Shown piece by piece: positions 7,503 to 16,200 of a stretch of 21,568 nucleotides of DNA. The first letter of the stretch is position 1, and every line of letters starts with the position of its first letter. Source of the DNA: Ghiorsea sp. (GTDB taxonomy: Bacteria; Pseudomonadota; Zetaproteobacteria; Mariprofundales; Mariprofundaceae). The position numbers and the translations under genes are program-made. The notes beneath the pieces were generated by a model. It had not been told where the DNA came from and searched no databases. It was given only the letters and a program-made list of their open reading frames with translations. Location: assembly GCA_027019685.1 (NCBI GenBank), contig JALUWH010000028.1:1-21568 (forward strand), written 5' to 3'.

Positions 7503-8500
7503 AATATACACATATCATTGGTGTGGGTGGTTATTTGCCTGAAAATGTCATGACGAATGATGACTTGGCAAAAGTTGTTGATACATCCGATGCTTGGATT
7601 CGTGAGCGTACTGGTATTACCCAACGTCATATTATTGCTAAAGATGAATATACGTCTGACTTGGCAACACGTGCAGCAGCACAAGCTTTGCAAGATGCTG
7701 GACTAAGCATTGATGATATTGATGCCATCGTGGTGGCAACAACAACTCCAGATATGATTTTTCCATCAACAGCTAGCATGGTGCAACATAAACTTGGTGG
7801 CAAAGGTTTTCCTGCTTGGGATATTCAGGCGGTATGCTCTGGTTTTGTGTATGGTCTAGCACAAGTGGATGGCATGATGCGTGGTGGTATGTTTAAACGT
7901 GTATTGTTGATTGGTGCTGAATCGATGAGCCGAATTTTAGACTGGCAAGATAGAAATACCTGTGTGTTGTTTGGTGATGGTGCAGGTGCGGTTGTTTTAG
8001 AGTCCAAAGATGAAGATGGTGGCATTGTTGGATCTGTGCTGCATTGTGATGGTTCATATCGTGATTTGTTATTGGCTAAACATGCTCACCCTGGTGCCAG
8101 CCCCCATAATAACCGTTTAGATATGAATACAGATGCAGCAGGTGTGGCTGCTGTAGAAATGAAGGGCAATGAAGTCTTTCGCTTTGCTGTGACCAAACTT
8201 GGTGAAGTGGTGAAAGAAGTGCTTGAAAAGTATGATGTTCAACAAGATGAACTGGATTGGTTAGTACCGCATCAAGCCAATATCCGTATTTTGAATGCCA
8301 CGGCTAAGAAATTAAATATGAGCACAGACCAAGTAGCTCTTACCGTTGCCAAACATGCTAATACATCGGCTGCTTCTGTACCATTGGCGTTAAATGATAT
8401 TTATCGTGCTGGTAAAGTTAAAAAAGGGCAGCTTCTTCTTCTTGAGGCATTTGCTGGTGGATTTGCATGGGGTGCCAACCTAGTCCGCTGGAGTAAATAA
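7499..8500 (+). CDS. fabH: 3-oxoacyl-ACP synthase III (KAS III)
   Basis: FabH starts fatty-acid synthesis by condensing acetyl-CoA (or another short acyl-CoA) with malonyl-ACP. The 333-residue protein has the N-terminal family hallmark DAWIRERTGITQRHI, the nucleophile Cys113 in QAVCSGFVYGL, His258 in VPHQANIRI and Asn288 in KHANTSAAS. This is a complete Cys-His-Asn triad. The ATG overlaps the plsX stop (ATGA) and has GAGG 7 nt upstream. A foldback structure begins at its stop codon and separates it from fabD, so fabD may have separate expression control. Confidence 0.97.
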   Translation: MKYTHIIGVGGYLPENVMTNDDLAKVVDTSDAWIRERTGITQRHIIAKDEYTSDLATRAAAQALQDAGLSIDDIDAIVVATTTPDMIFPSTASMVQHKLGGKGFPAWDIQAVCSGFVYGLAQVDGMMRGGMFKRVLLIGAESMSRILDWQDRNTCVLFGDGAGAVVLESKDEDGGIVGSVLHCDGSYRDLLLAKHAHPGASPHNNRLDMNTDAAGVAAVEMKGNEVFRFAVTKLGEVVKEVLEKYDVQQDELDWLVPHQANIRILNATAKKLNMSTDQVALTVAKHANTSAASVPLALNDIYRAGKVKKGQLLLLEAFAGGFAWGANLVRWSK

Positions 8501-8613
8501 ACGATAGATTGCGCTTATTGGGCAGTCTGCGGCGTTAAATAGTGTTCACTTACAGCAGTAAGCTCGCTCTATTTGTCTTGCACCCTATCCCAATCAGCAT
8601 CAATCTATTCGTT
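8500..8613. repeat. 114-bp imperfect inverted repeat (foldback) between fabH and fabD
   Basis: The left arm (8500-8522, AACGATAGATTG...TTATTGGG) pairs with the right arm (8589-8613, CCCAATCAGC...CTATTCGTT): 20 of about 23 positions can pair, with one bulged T and two mismatches or gaps. Inside, AAATAG (8537-8542) pairs with CTATTT (8569-8574), and CTTAC-AGCA-GTAAG (8549-8562) makes a closed tetraloop hairpin. The whole element is therefore a nested stem. No T-run follows, so it is not a simple terminator. It has no open frame. It could be a MITE-like dispersed repeat, a structured RNA or an mRNA-processing site; repeat status needs the rest of the genome. The remaining 41 bp to fabD hold only AT-rich sequence and the SD. 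Confidence 0.6.
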
Positions 8614-8654
8614 CATTAATAAGTTTAGATTTTAATTTTATTGAGGGGTTTGTT

Positions 8655-9605
8655 TTGAGTTCTAACACAGTATTTTTCTTTTCTGGGCAAGGTTCCCAAT
8701 CTAAAGGTATGTTGGCTGATTTGATTGCTGATGAAACAGTCGTTTCACAAACTTTTCAACAAGCTTCCGATGCGCTGGATTATGACATGGCAGCATTGGT
8801 CACAGAAGATGCTGGTGGCAAACTGGATCAAACTGAATTTACACAACCTGCATTATTAACTGCTTCAACAGCGCTTCATCGTTTATGGACAACGCGTGGT
8901 GGTGTTAATCCTGCACAAGTCGCAGGACATAGTTTGGGTGAATACTCGGCATTGGTCGCAGCAGGTGCATTGGATTTCTCTGACGCTGTGAAGTTGGTTG
9001 CTTTTCGTGGTCAAGCTATGAGTAAAGCAGTGCCTGCTGGTGTGGGCAAAATGGCTGCTATTATTGGGCTTGATGATGATAAAGTGGTTGCGCTTTGTGA
9101 GCAGGTTTCAGAAGCTGATTCTAAAGTTTGGGCTGCCAACTTTAATTGCCCCGGTCAATTGGTGGTGGCAGGGCATGCCGCTGCAACAGAACGCTTGATG
9201 GAAGCAGTTAAAGAAGCAGGTGCAAAACGTGCGCTACCTTTGGCAGTATCAGCACCTTCACACACACCGCTCATGCAAGATGCAGCCGATGCTATGGCTG
9301 AGAAATTATCAGGGATTACAATCAACACGCCAGCTTGCCCAGTATGGAGCAATGCACGAGCAGTAACGTTGACTGAAGCGGCAGATATTCGTGATGCATT
9401 GGTTGAACAGTTGATTTCGCCTGTGCGTTGGACAGAAACTGTGCAACAGTTGAGCAAGCAAGGTGTCAATCAAGCTATTGAAATGGGTCCAGGCAAAGTG
9501 TTGGCGGGTTTGGTGCGTCGTATTGATAAAAATATCAGCGTGGCATCTGTGCAAACCAGTGACTTGATGGATAAAGCTTTGGAAAGTGTAGGGAGTGAAT
9601 CATGA
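8655..9605 (+). CDS. fabD: Malonyl-CoA:ACP transacylase
   Basis: FabD moves malonyl from CoA to AcpP, supplying the extender for chain growth. The 316-residue protein shows FFFSGQGSQSKGM at the N-terminus, the nucleophile Ser93 in AGHSLGEYSAL, Arg118 in VAFRGQAM for binding the malonyl carboxylate, His203 in SAPSHTPLM, and the closing EMGPGKVLAGLVRR. The start is a TTG with GAGGGG (8643-8648) 6 nt upstream; no ATG lies near the conserved N-terminus. It overlaps fabG by 4 nt. Confidence 0.96.
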   Translation: MSSNTVFFFSGQGSQSKGMLADLIADETVVSQTFQQASDALDYDMAALVTEDAGGKLDQTEFTQPALLTASTALHRLWTTRGGVNPAQVAGHSLGEYSALVAAGALDFSDAVKLVAFRGQAMSKAVPAGVGKMAAIIGLDDDKVVALCEQVSEADSKVWAANFNCPGQLVVAGHAAATERLMEAVKEAGAKRALPLAVSAPSHTPLMQDAADAMAEKLSGITINTPACPVWSNARAVTLTEAADIRDALVEQLISPVRWTETVQQLSKQGVNQAIEMGPGKVLAGLVRRIDKNISVASVQTSDLMDKALESVGSES

Positions 9606-10339
9606 GCGATAAAAAAGTAGCGATAGTTACAGGCGCAAGCCGTGGTATTGGTTTTGCCATTGCCGAAGGTTTTGCTAAAGCAGGATATAATTTAGCCATT
9701 TGTGCGACACGTGAAGCCACAGTCAATGCATCGGCAGATAAATTGAAAGCTTTGGGTGCAGAAGTGCTTCCTGTGGTTGTGGATGTCACAGATGGTGCTG
9801 CGGTGAAAGCGTTTGTTCAAGATACCGTGAAACACTTTGGACGTTTGGATGTGTTAGTGAATAATGCAGGTATTACCAAAGATGGTTTGGCTATGCGTAT
9901 GAAAGCTGAAGATTGGCAGGCAGTGATTGATACCAACTTAACATCAGTATTCCATGCATCGCAAGCTGTACTTAAACCCATGATGAAAGCGCGCAGTGGG
10001 CGTATTATTAATATCTCATCTGTGGTAGCATCTATGGGCAATCCTGGGCAACTCAATTATTGTGCTTCTAAAGGTGGTATTGATGCCATGACCCGTTCAT
10101 TGGCACATGAAGTAGGCTCTCGTGGTATTACAGTCAATGCGATTGCACCTGGTTTTATTGCTACAGCAATGACCGATGAAATGGGTGATGATGCAAAAAA
10201 ATCTTTGGAAACACGTATTCCATTGGGTCGCTTGGGTTCACCTGAAGATATTGCGGCTATGGCGTTGTTCTTGGCTGGTGATGGTGCGGCTTATATCACG
10301 GGTCAAGTGATGCATGTGAATGGCGGCATGTATATGTAA
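9602..10339 (+). CDS. fabG: 3-oxoacyl-ACP reductase
   Basis: NADPH-dependent reductase of the short-chain dehydrogenase superfamily that carries out the first reduction of each elongation cycle. Its 245 residues carry TGASRGIG (10-17) for cofactor binding, NNAG (87-90), catalytic Ser140, Tyr153 and Lys157 (NYCASKGG), and the short C-terminus HVNGGMYM usual for FabG. The ATG overlaps fabD's stop (ATGA) with GGGAG 6 nt upstream. In most proteobacteria acpP follows directly; here the efflux operon intervenes. Confidence 0.97.
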   Translation: MSDKKVAIVTGASRGIGFAIAEGFAKAGYNLAICATREATVNASADKLKALGAEVLPVVVDVTDGAAVKAFVQDTVKHFGRLDVLVNNAGITKDGLAMRMKAEDWQAVIDTNLTSVFHASQAVLKPMMKARSGRIINISSVVASMGNPGQLNYCASKGGIDAMTRSLAHEVGSRGITVNAIAPGFIATAMTDEMGDDAKKSLETRIPLGRLGSPEDIAAMALFLAGDGAAYITGQVMHVNGGMYM

Positions 10340-10342
10340 GTT

Positions 10343-10362
10343 TGGTTAACATTTTTTAACCA
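10343..10362 (+). terminator. Hairpin after fabG, possible weak terminator
   Basis: TGGTTAA-CATTTT-TTAACCA gives a 7-bp AT-rich stem with a 6-nt loop, 4 bp past the fabG stop. There is no downstream T-run, so intrinsic termination would be inefficient. It marks the break between the fab genes and the efflux operon. Confidence 0.3.
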
Positions 10363-10370
10363 TTGAAAGC

Positions 10371-10399
10371 TTGTCAAAAGGCTGTGAGAACTTTAACCT
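10371..10399 (+). promoter_or_regulatory. Candidate promoter of the czc-type operon
   Basis: TTGTCA (10371-10376), a 17-nt spacer and TAACCT (10394-10399). The -35 is good and the -10 is weak, as expected of an activated promoter. If it is used, transcription would start about at the ATG at 10406, giving a leaderless message. No dyad typical of a MerR-family site was seen in the spacer. Confidence 0.3.
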
Positions 10400-10405
10400 A
10401 GCGTT

Positions 10406-10726
10406 ATGCGTGTTTTTGTTCTGATAGCCTTTTTTGCTTTGCAGTTATCTGTGTTTGCATGTGGATTTGATATTCATGTGCACACGGTGTCGGCTGATGA
10501 CACTACTCAAGTTGCCCAATCCCAAGCTGGGGATGAAACGCAACATCAGAACAACGATGTAGACCATGCATGCCATGTTCATACTTCACATACATTGTTA
10601 GACCTTGCTTCAATGACAAGCAGTGAAGTGCCGCTATTTTCTTTTGTGGTTGAACATCTTTGGGCAGAGCCCAACCTTAAAAAACTTCCTTTTTCCATCG
10701 ATTATCCACCCAAAACCACAGTATAG
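10406..10726 (+). CDS. Small exported His-rich CzcI-like protein
   Basis: A 106-residue protein with a hydrophobic N-terminal export signal (residues 2-18, cleavage likely near Ala18-Cys19). The mature part is rich in His, Asp and Gln, with clusters such as HVHT and DHACHVHTSH that could bind divalent metal. Size, export signal, His content and place before czcC match CzcI-type periplasmic accessory/regulatory proteins of czc operons, but sequence similarity to CzcI itself is not certain, so no symbol is given. VFAC is a poor lipobox, so lipidation is doubtful. There is no Shine-Dalgarno before the ATG and no other start in reach, which fits leaderless initiation. A terminator-like hairpin follows it. 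Confidence 0.6.
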   Translation: MRVFVLIAFFALQLSVFACGFDIHVHTVSADDTTQVAQSQAGDETQHQNNDVDHACHVHTSHTLLDLASMTSSEVPLFSFVVEHLWAEPNLKKLPFSIDYPPKTTV

Positions 10727-10734
10727 TTGTTAGC

Positions 10735-10761
10735 ACTTACAGCCCTTGGCTGCTAAGTTTT
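10735..10761 (+). terminator. Attenuator-like hairpin between the CzcI-like gene and czcC
   Basis: ACTTACAGCC pairs with GGCTG-c-TAAGT (10 bp, one bulged C, CTT loop, 10735-10758) and runs into TTTT (10758-10761). It begins 8 nt past the stop of the small gene. It may lower transcription of the downstream pump genes; readthrough must occur if there is no second promoter in the 48 bp before czcC. Confidence 0.45.
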
Positions 10762-10809
10762 AATAACTTTTCCCCAAACTTAAAATAAATCATTCCACAG
10801 GGGGAAACT

Positions 10810-12048
10810 GTGAAAATTCGTTATATGACGATAGGTATGCTCATAAGCATATTGCCGTGGGCTGCACATGCAACCACGCTAGAAGAAGCCATGAATATGG
10901 CAAAAAGTAAACATCCCGAACTTCAAATGTCGGTATTGGATAATGATGCAGCACGAGCGCAATTAAGCTCGCAAAGTTCGTATGCATATAATCCTGAAAT
11001 ATCATTGGAATACCAAGATAGGAAACTCAATGGTGGCGGAAATAGCGCTGATTATTATATAGGGCTTTCACAAGGTATTGAACTGGGCGGAAAGCGTGGT
11101 TATCGTGAAGATGCTGCGCAATTTGCATTGCAACAAAGTACTTATCAGACAGAACTTTTACGCCAGCAATTAAGTATTCATGCAGCGCGTGCTTTTGTAT
11201 CGCTTTATTTTGCAAAACAAACACTGGATATTCGTGTACAACAGGCTGCATCACTCAAAGCATTAAGTGCAGGTGTAAAGCGGCAACTGGATGTAGGGGA
11301 TGCCAATATTTTGGATGCTAATTTGGCGCAGTCTGCTTATGTGACAGCATTAAGTGCAGCCACAGCGGCACGTCAAAGCTATGCACTTGTTCAAACACGT
11401 TATCAGAATGCTATTGGCCAGCATTTGCTTGAAAATAAACCTTTTATCTTGCCCCAATTACAGGCTGACTGGAAAACACCTGAAAATCCTTTGCAGATTG
11501 CTAAATCATCACGAGCAGAGGTGGCGCTTCTTCAAGCTAAAGTGAAGCAAGCACAAGCTGAATCAGAGCTTGCAGATGCTAACCGCTTTTCTGACCCTAC
11601 AATCAGTTTGATGAAAGGTAGGGAAGCAGGAGATGATTTGCTTAAGTTGGGTGTGAGTTTTGCTTTGCCTTTTACAAACACGCGTAAAGGAACGTATCAA
11701 GCATCGCTAGTAAAAGCTATGCGTAGTCAAGGCGAGTTGGATTGGTTTAAGCGAAAGTTAGTGCTTGAAGTTGATGCGGCAGTGATGAATCACGGTTATG
11801 CCATGCAAGCTTTAAAACAAAGCTATCAAATGGCTAAAGAAATGGGTGGTAATAGTAGCGTGAAACTTGCCAAACCTGCATTTGATGCAGGTGAGTTAAG
11901 TCTTGAAGATTTGGTAATTCATATCAACCAAGCATTAGAAGCGCGTTTAACCACATTAAATATCGTCAAACAGGGTTGGTTTGCCCGTATTCGTCTCGCA
12001 GAAGTGCTTGGACGACCAGAATATATTCTACAAGGAATTCAAAAATGA
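10810..12048 (+). CDS. czcC: CzcC-like outer-membrane efflux protein
   Basis: Outer-membrane channel of the TolC/OEP superfamily, CzcC branch, which completes the trans-envelope pump with CzcB and CzcA. Start is a GTG with AGGGGG 5 nt upstream. Residues 1-21 form a signal peptide (cleavage about AHA-TT), followed by TLEEAMNMAKSKHPEL, the typical opening of the first helical repeat, and by long Ala/Gln/Leu-rich amphipathic helices characteristic of the alpha-barrel. At 412 residues the length is normal for CzcC. It overlaps czcB by 4 nt (ATGA). The symbol reflects operon context; the metal exported cannot be read from this subunit. Confidence 0.85.
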   Translation: MKIRYMTIGMLISILPWAAHATTLEEAMNMAKSKHPELQMSVLDNDAARAQLSSQSSYAYNPEISLEYQDRKLNGGGNSADYYIGLSQGIELGGKRGYREDAAQFALQQSTYQTELLRQQLSIHAARAFVSLYFAKQTLDIRVQQAASLKALSAGVKRQLDVGDANILDANLAQSAYVTALSAATAARQSYALVQTRYQNAIGQHLLENKPFILPQLQADWKTPENPLQIAKSSRAEVALLQAKVKQAQAESELADANRFSDPTISLMKGREAGDDLLKLGVSFALPFTNTRKGTYQASLVKAMRSQGELDWFKRKLVLEVDAAVMNHGYAMQALKQSYQMAKEMGGNSSVKLAKPAFDAGELSLEDLVIHINQALEARLTTLNIVKQGWFARIRLAEVLGRPEYILQGIQK

Positions 12049-13244
12049 AAAAAATTATCATTGTAATCAGTACAATAGTATTATTGATGAATACACCTGT
12101 GTTTGCTGAAGAAGCAGGTCATGCACATGAAGAAAAAGCAGGTCAACATGTCGAGGCAGGACACGGTGGTGGGCATGAAGAAGAAGGAGCCCCCATTAAA
12201 CTTAGCCCTGAACAAATCAAACAAGCAGGCATTAAAACATTGGTTGTTCAACATCAAGCTGAAAAGCGGGTGGTAACAGCACCAGGTATTGTATCACAGA
12301 ATGGTTATCATTTGGCAGAAGTGACTGCATTGATAGATGCTGTGGTGGATGCACGTCATGTACGTTTGGGTGATAAAGTCAAAAAAGGAAAAAGGCTTGT
12401 AACGCTTACCAGTTCTGCTTTGGCACAAAGCCAAGCTGACTATTTAAGAGCTGAAGCGGCTTTTCGTACCAGTAAACTAGATTTACAACGCTTAGAAGGG
12501 CTGGTTAAAGAAAAAATTGTCTCGCAAGCACGGTTTCAACAAGCACAAAGCAGTTATCAAGCTGCACGTGCCAATTTGTCAGCAGCTAAAGCATCATTAT
12601 CTTCTTATGGCATGCGCAATAGGGATATTGATGCTTTGATGACAACCAAGCAATATGGTAAACTTGTATTGCGTGCACCAAGTGCTGGCACTGTTACTGC
12701 CGATACGTTTCATTTGGGGCAACATATCGCAGCAGGTACACGGTTGATGCAGATTGTGGATGAATCTTCGGTTTGGGTGGAAGTGAAATTACCGCAATCA
12801 CAAATTGAAGGTATTCATGCTGGTGAAGATGCTTTGGTGACCACTAAAACCAATAAAACAAGTTATCCTGCCAAAGTGATTAATGTATATCATCAACTGG
12901 ATACAACGACACGAACGGTTGGTGTTCGATTAGAAGTGCAAAATCCAGAAGACGTGTTGCATCCCGGCATGTTTGTAACGGCTGAAATTCAATCAGGGCA
13001 TGGTGATGCTGAGGTGTCGCTATTGCCAGAGCAGGCTGTACAACGTCAAGGTAGTGAGCTGATTGTGTTTATTGAAGAAGAACCCGGTCATTTTGAACGC
13101 CGTGAAGTCGAGGTTGGCAAAACCAGTATGGGTTTGATTCCCATTACCAAAGGTGTTGCTGAAGGTGAACGTGTGGTTGTTCAAGGCGCATTTGTACTTG
13201 CTTCAGAGCTGGCGAAATCTGGCTTTGCAGTACACAACCATTGA
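12045..13244 (+). CDS. czcB: CzcB-like RND periplasmic adaptor
   Basis: Membrane-fusion/periplasmic adaptor protein of 399 residues joining CzcA to CzcC. A signal peptide (1-21, PVFA-EE) leads into a His/Glu-rich segment (HAHEEKAGQHVEAGHGGGHE, about 26-45) that may bind cations. The core follows with the lipoyl-like half motifs (VRLGDKVKKGKRLVTL and VLRAPSAGTVTADTFHLGQ), a coiled-coil hairpin between them, and beta-barrel and membrane-proximal parts. The ATG at 12045 overlaps the czcC stop and has AAGGA 8 nt upstream. A longer frame from 11976 is rejected because the extra residues lie within the czcC coding sequence and the signal peptide would be buried. The pump is probably for Zn/Co/Cd-type metals, by operon context. 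Confidence 0.88.
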   Translation: MKKIIIVISTIVLLMNTPVFAEEAGHAHEEKAGQHVEAGHGGGHEEEGAPIKLSPEQIKQAGIKTLVVQHQAEKRVVTAPGIVSQNGYHLAEVTALIDAVVDARHVRLGDKVKKGKRLVTLTSSALAQSQADYLRAEAAFRTSKLDLQRLEGLVKEKIVSQARFQQAQSSYQAARANLSAAKASLSSYGMRNRDIDALMTTKQYGKLVLRAPSAGTVTADTFHLGQHIAAGTRLMQIVDESSVWVEVKLPQSQIEGIHAGEDALVTTKTNKTSYPAKVINVYHQLDTTTRTVGVRLEVQNPEDVLHPGMFVTAEIQSGHGDAEVSLLPEQAVQRQGSELIVFIEEEPGHFERREVEVGKTSMGLIPITKGVAEGERVVVQGAFVLASELAKSGFAVHNH

Positions 13245-13253
13245 GGTTGAGTG

Positions 13254-16200
13254 ATGTTTCCTAAAATTATAGATGCGGCTACGCATAATCGTTTTTTAAT
13301 CCTTTTATTGCTTATAGGTTCTATGGCGTATGCCATGTTTGTAGTGCCCAAGCTTAACCTAGATGCATTTCCTGATGTCACCAATGTGCAGGTGCAAATC
13401 AACACAGAAGCGCAAGGTTTGGCTTCTGAAGAAGTAGAACAGTTGATTACGTATCCGATTGAGGCGGTGATGTATGCCTTGCCTGATGTGGAGGAAGTAC
13501 GCTCCATTTCCAAGACAGGTTTGTCGGTGATTACGGTGTCCTTTAAAGAAGGCACAGATATTTACTTTGCCCGCCAATTGGTCTTTCAAAAGCTACAAGA
13601 TGCCAGTCAAACAGTGCCATCTTGGGCAGGTACACCCAAGATTGGTCCGAATACATCAGGGCTTGGTCAAGTGTTTCAATACATCATCAAAGCGGCGCCT
13701 GATACCAATTATGATGCTCTAACATTAAGAGCATTGAATGATTGGGTGGTGAAGTTGATGTTGATGCCTGTGGAAGGTGTGACTGAGATTTTATCTTATG
13801 GTGGTGAAGTGCGTCAATACCAAGTGCAAATCAACCCTGATAAATTGCTTTCTTATGGTTTGCATGTGAATGATGTGGTGTCAGCGATTGAAGCCAATAA
13901 CCGCAATGCGGGTGGTTGGTATTTACCGCAAGGTGATGAGCAGCTTGTGATTCGTGGTGTGGGCTGGGTTCCCGGTGGTGAAGATGGTTTAAAAGCTATT
14001 GCAATGATGCCAATCAAAACAGTAGATGGCGTTTCCATTCGTGTGGCAGATGTCGCAAAAGTCGAGTTTGGTGGTGAAATTCGTCAAGGCGTGGTCACCA
14101 TGACAGAACGGCTTGATGATGGAAGCATTAAACAGCTTGGTGAAGTGGTGGTAGGCATTGTGATGAAACGTTTTGGTGCCAATACCAAAAATACCATTGA
14201 TGATGTGAAGTCACGCCTTGAAATTGTGCAAAAATCTATGCCTAAGGGTGTAACGATTCAGCCATTTTATGATCAATCGGATTTGATTGATAAAGCGGTT
14301 TGGACGGTAGAAAAAGCATTATTAGAAGCCTTTGTGTTGATTATTATCATTTTACTTTTGTTTTTGATGAATGTAAGGGCTGCCTTTTTGGTGTTGCTGT
14401 CCGTGCCTATTTCGATTTTATCGGCTTTGGCAGTGATGGAGCACTATGGTATTTCAGCCAACTTGATGAGTTTGGGTGGACTGGCTATTGCCATTGGTAT
14501 GATGGTGGATGGTTCGGTGGTCATGGTGGAAAACATCTTTAAACACTTGGAAAAGGTGAAAGATGGTGACCATGGTGTTGCTTTGCGTATTGCAGAGGCC
14601 TCTAAGGAAGTCGCTAGGCCTGTATTGTTTGCGGTGTTGATTATTATGCTGGTATTTACACCTTTGTTTTCTCTTGAAGGTGTGGAAGGTAAGATGTTTA
14701 CACCTATGGCATTGTCGATTTGTTTTGCCATGTTTGCTTCATTGCTGGTGGCATTGTTTGTGATGCCAGTGTTGGCAACTTATGTGTTTACTAAAGGTGT
14801 GGTGCACAAAGAAAGCCCTGTGCTTGCTCCAATTGCACGTGTGTACCACAAGCTTTTGCTGGGTGCGCTGGCAAAACGTAAAGCTGTGGTGGGTGGTGCA
14901 GCAGTTGCTTTTGTGCTGACACTTTCAACATTACCATTTCTTGGTACAGAGTTTGTACCAGAGCTTGAAGAAGGCACGCTTGCGATTCGGGTTACCCTTG
15001 CGCCTTCTTCATCTCTGCCATTTGCCAAGGCTACAGGTGAAAAGTTAGAGAAAGTGTTGATTGAGAGCTTTCCCGAGGTGACTTATGTTTCAGCACGGAC
15101 GGGGCGAGCGGAAATTGGTGGTGACCCAGAACCTGTATCAAACGTGGAATTGTTTGTTGGGTTAAAACCTGTGTCAGAATGGACGAGTGCATCCAATCGT
15201 AAAGCGTTGCAAAACTTAATGCGTGAAAAAATGGAAGTGGTGCCAGGGCTTCTTGTTTCGTTTACGCAGCCTATTGCTATGCGTGTGGATGAGTTGTTAT
15301 CGGGTGTAAAGGCTGCTTTAGCGATTAAACTTTTCGGCCCTGACCTCAAAGTGTTAGCTGAGAAAGGAAAAGAAATCGAAAAGTTGACGAAAAGTGTGCA
15401 AGGCACGCGTGATGTGGAGATGGAACAAATTGCGGGTGAAGCGCAATTGGTGATTCGCCCTGATCGTAGCAAATTGGATAGCTATGGTATCCCTGTGGAT
15501 GATGTGATGACCTTGGTTGCTGATGCTATTGGCGGCTCTTCTGCGGGTCAGGTGATTTCTGGCAATGAGCGGTATGATATTTATGTGCGTTTGGATAAAA
15601 ACTATCGTAACAATGCAGAAGTGATTGGTGCCTTGATTTTGCAAACTGCATCGGGTGCTTGGGTGCGCCTTGAAGATGTGGCAAGCATTGGTGTGGAACA
15701 AGGACCTCCCATGATTAAACGTGATGATGTGCAACGTCGTATTGTCATTCAGAGTAATGTGGAAGGCAGGGATATGGGTAGTATTGTTGCTGAACTTGAT
15801 CAGCGTATTCAAACTGAGATTGAATTGCCTACAGGTTATTCTGTGGTGTTTGGAGGGCAGTTCGAGAATCAAAAACGGGCGCAAGCCAAGTTGATGGTGG
15901 TCGTGCCGCTTTCATTATTGATGATTTTCTTGTTGCTTTATTTCATGTTTCATTCTGCAGGGCAAGCCACATTGATTATGTTAAATGTGCCTATGGCTTT
16001 AATTGGTGGGATTTTAGCATTGTTGGTATCAGGTCAATATTTGTCTGTGCCATCCAGTATTGGGTTTATTGCACTTTTTGGTGTGGCAGTACTCAACGGT
16101 GTGGTGTTAGTGGATGCGATTAACCGACATTTGGGTGATAGTGCTGATGTGGATGAGGCAATTCGTCAGGGTTCGGAAAGTAGGCTTAGACCTGTATTGA

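Noticed and set aside
8500..8613. fabH-fabD foldback as a rho-independent terminator
   Set aside because: There is no T-run after the 3' arm on either strand, and the structure is far longer than a terminator.
11976..12044. Longer in-frame start for czcB at 11976
   Set aside because: It would add 23 residues encoded inside czcC and bury the signal peptide. The ATG at 12045 has an SD and a 4-nt overlap with czcC.
15354..15884. 176-codon minus-strand frame opposite czcA
   Set aside because: It is the mirror of a well-conserved RND coding region, with His/Thr/Asn-rich shadow composition and no SD.
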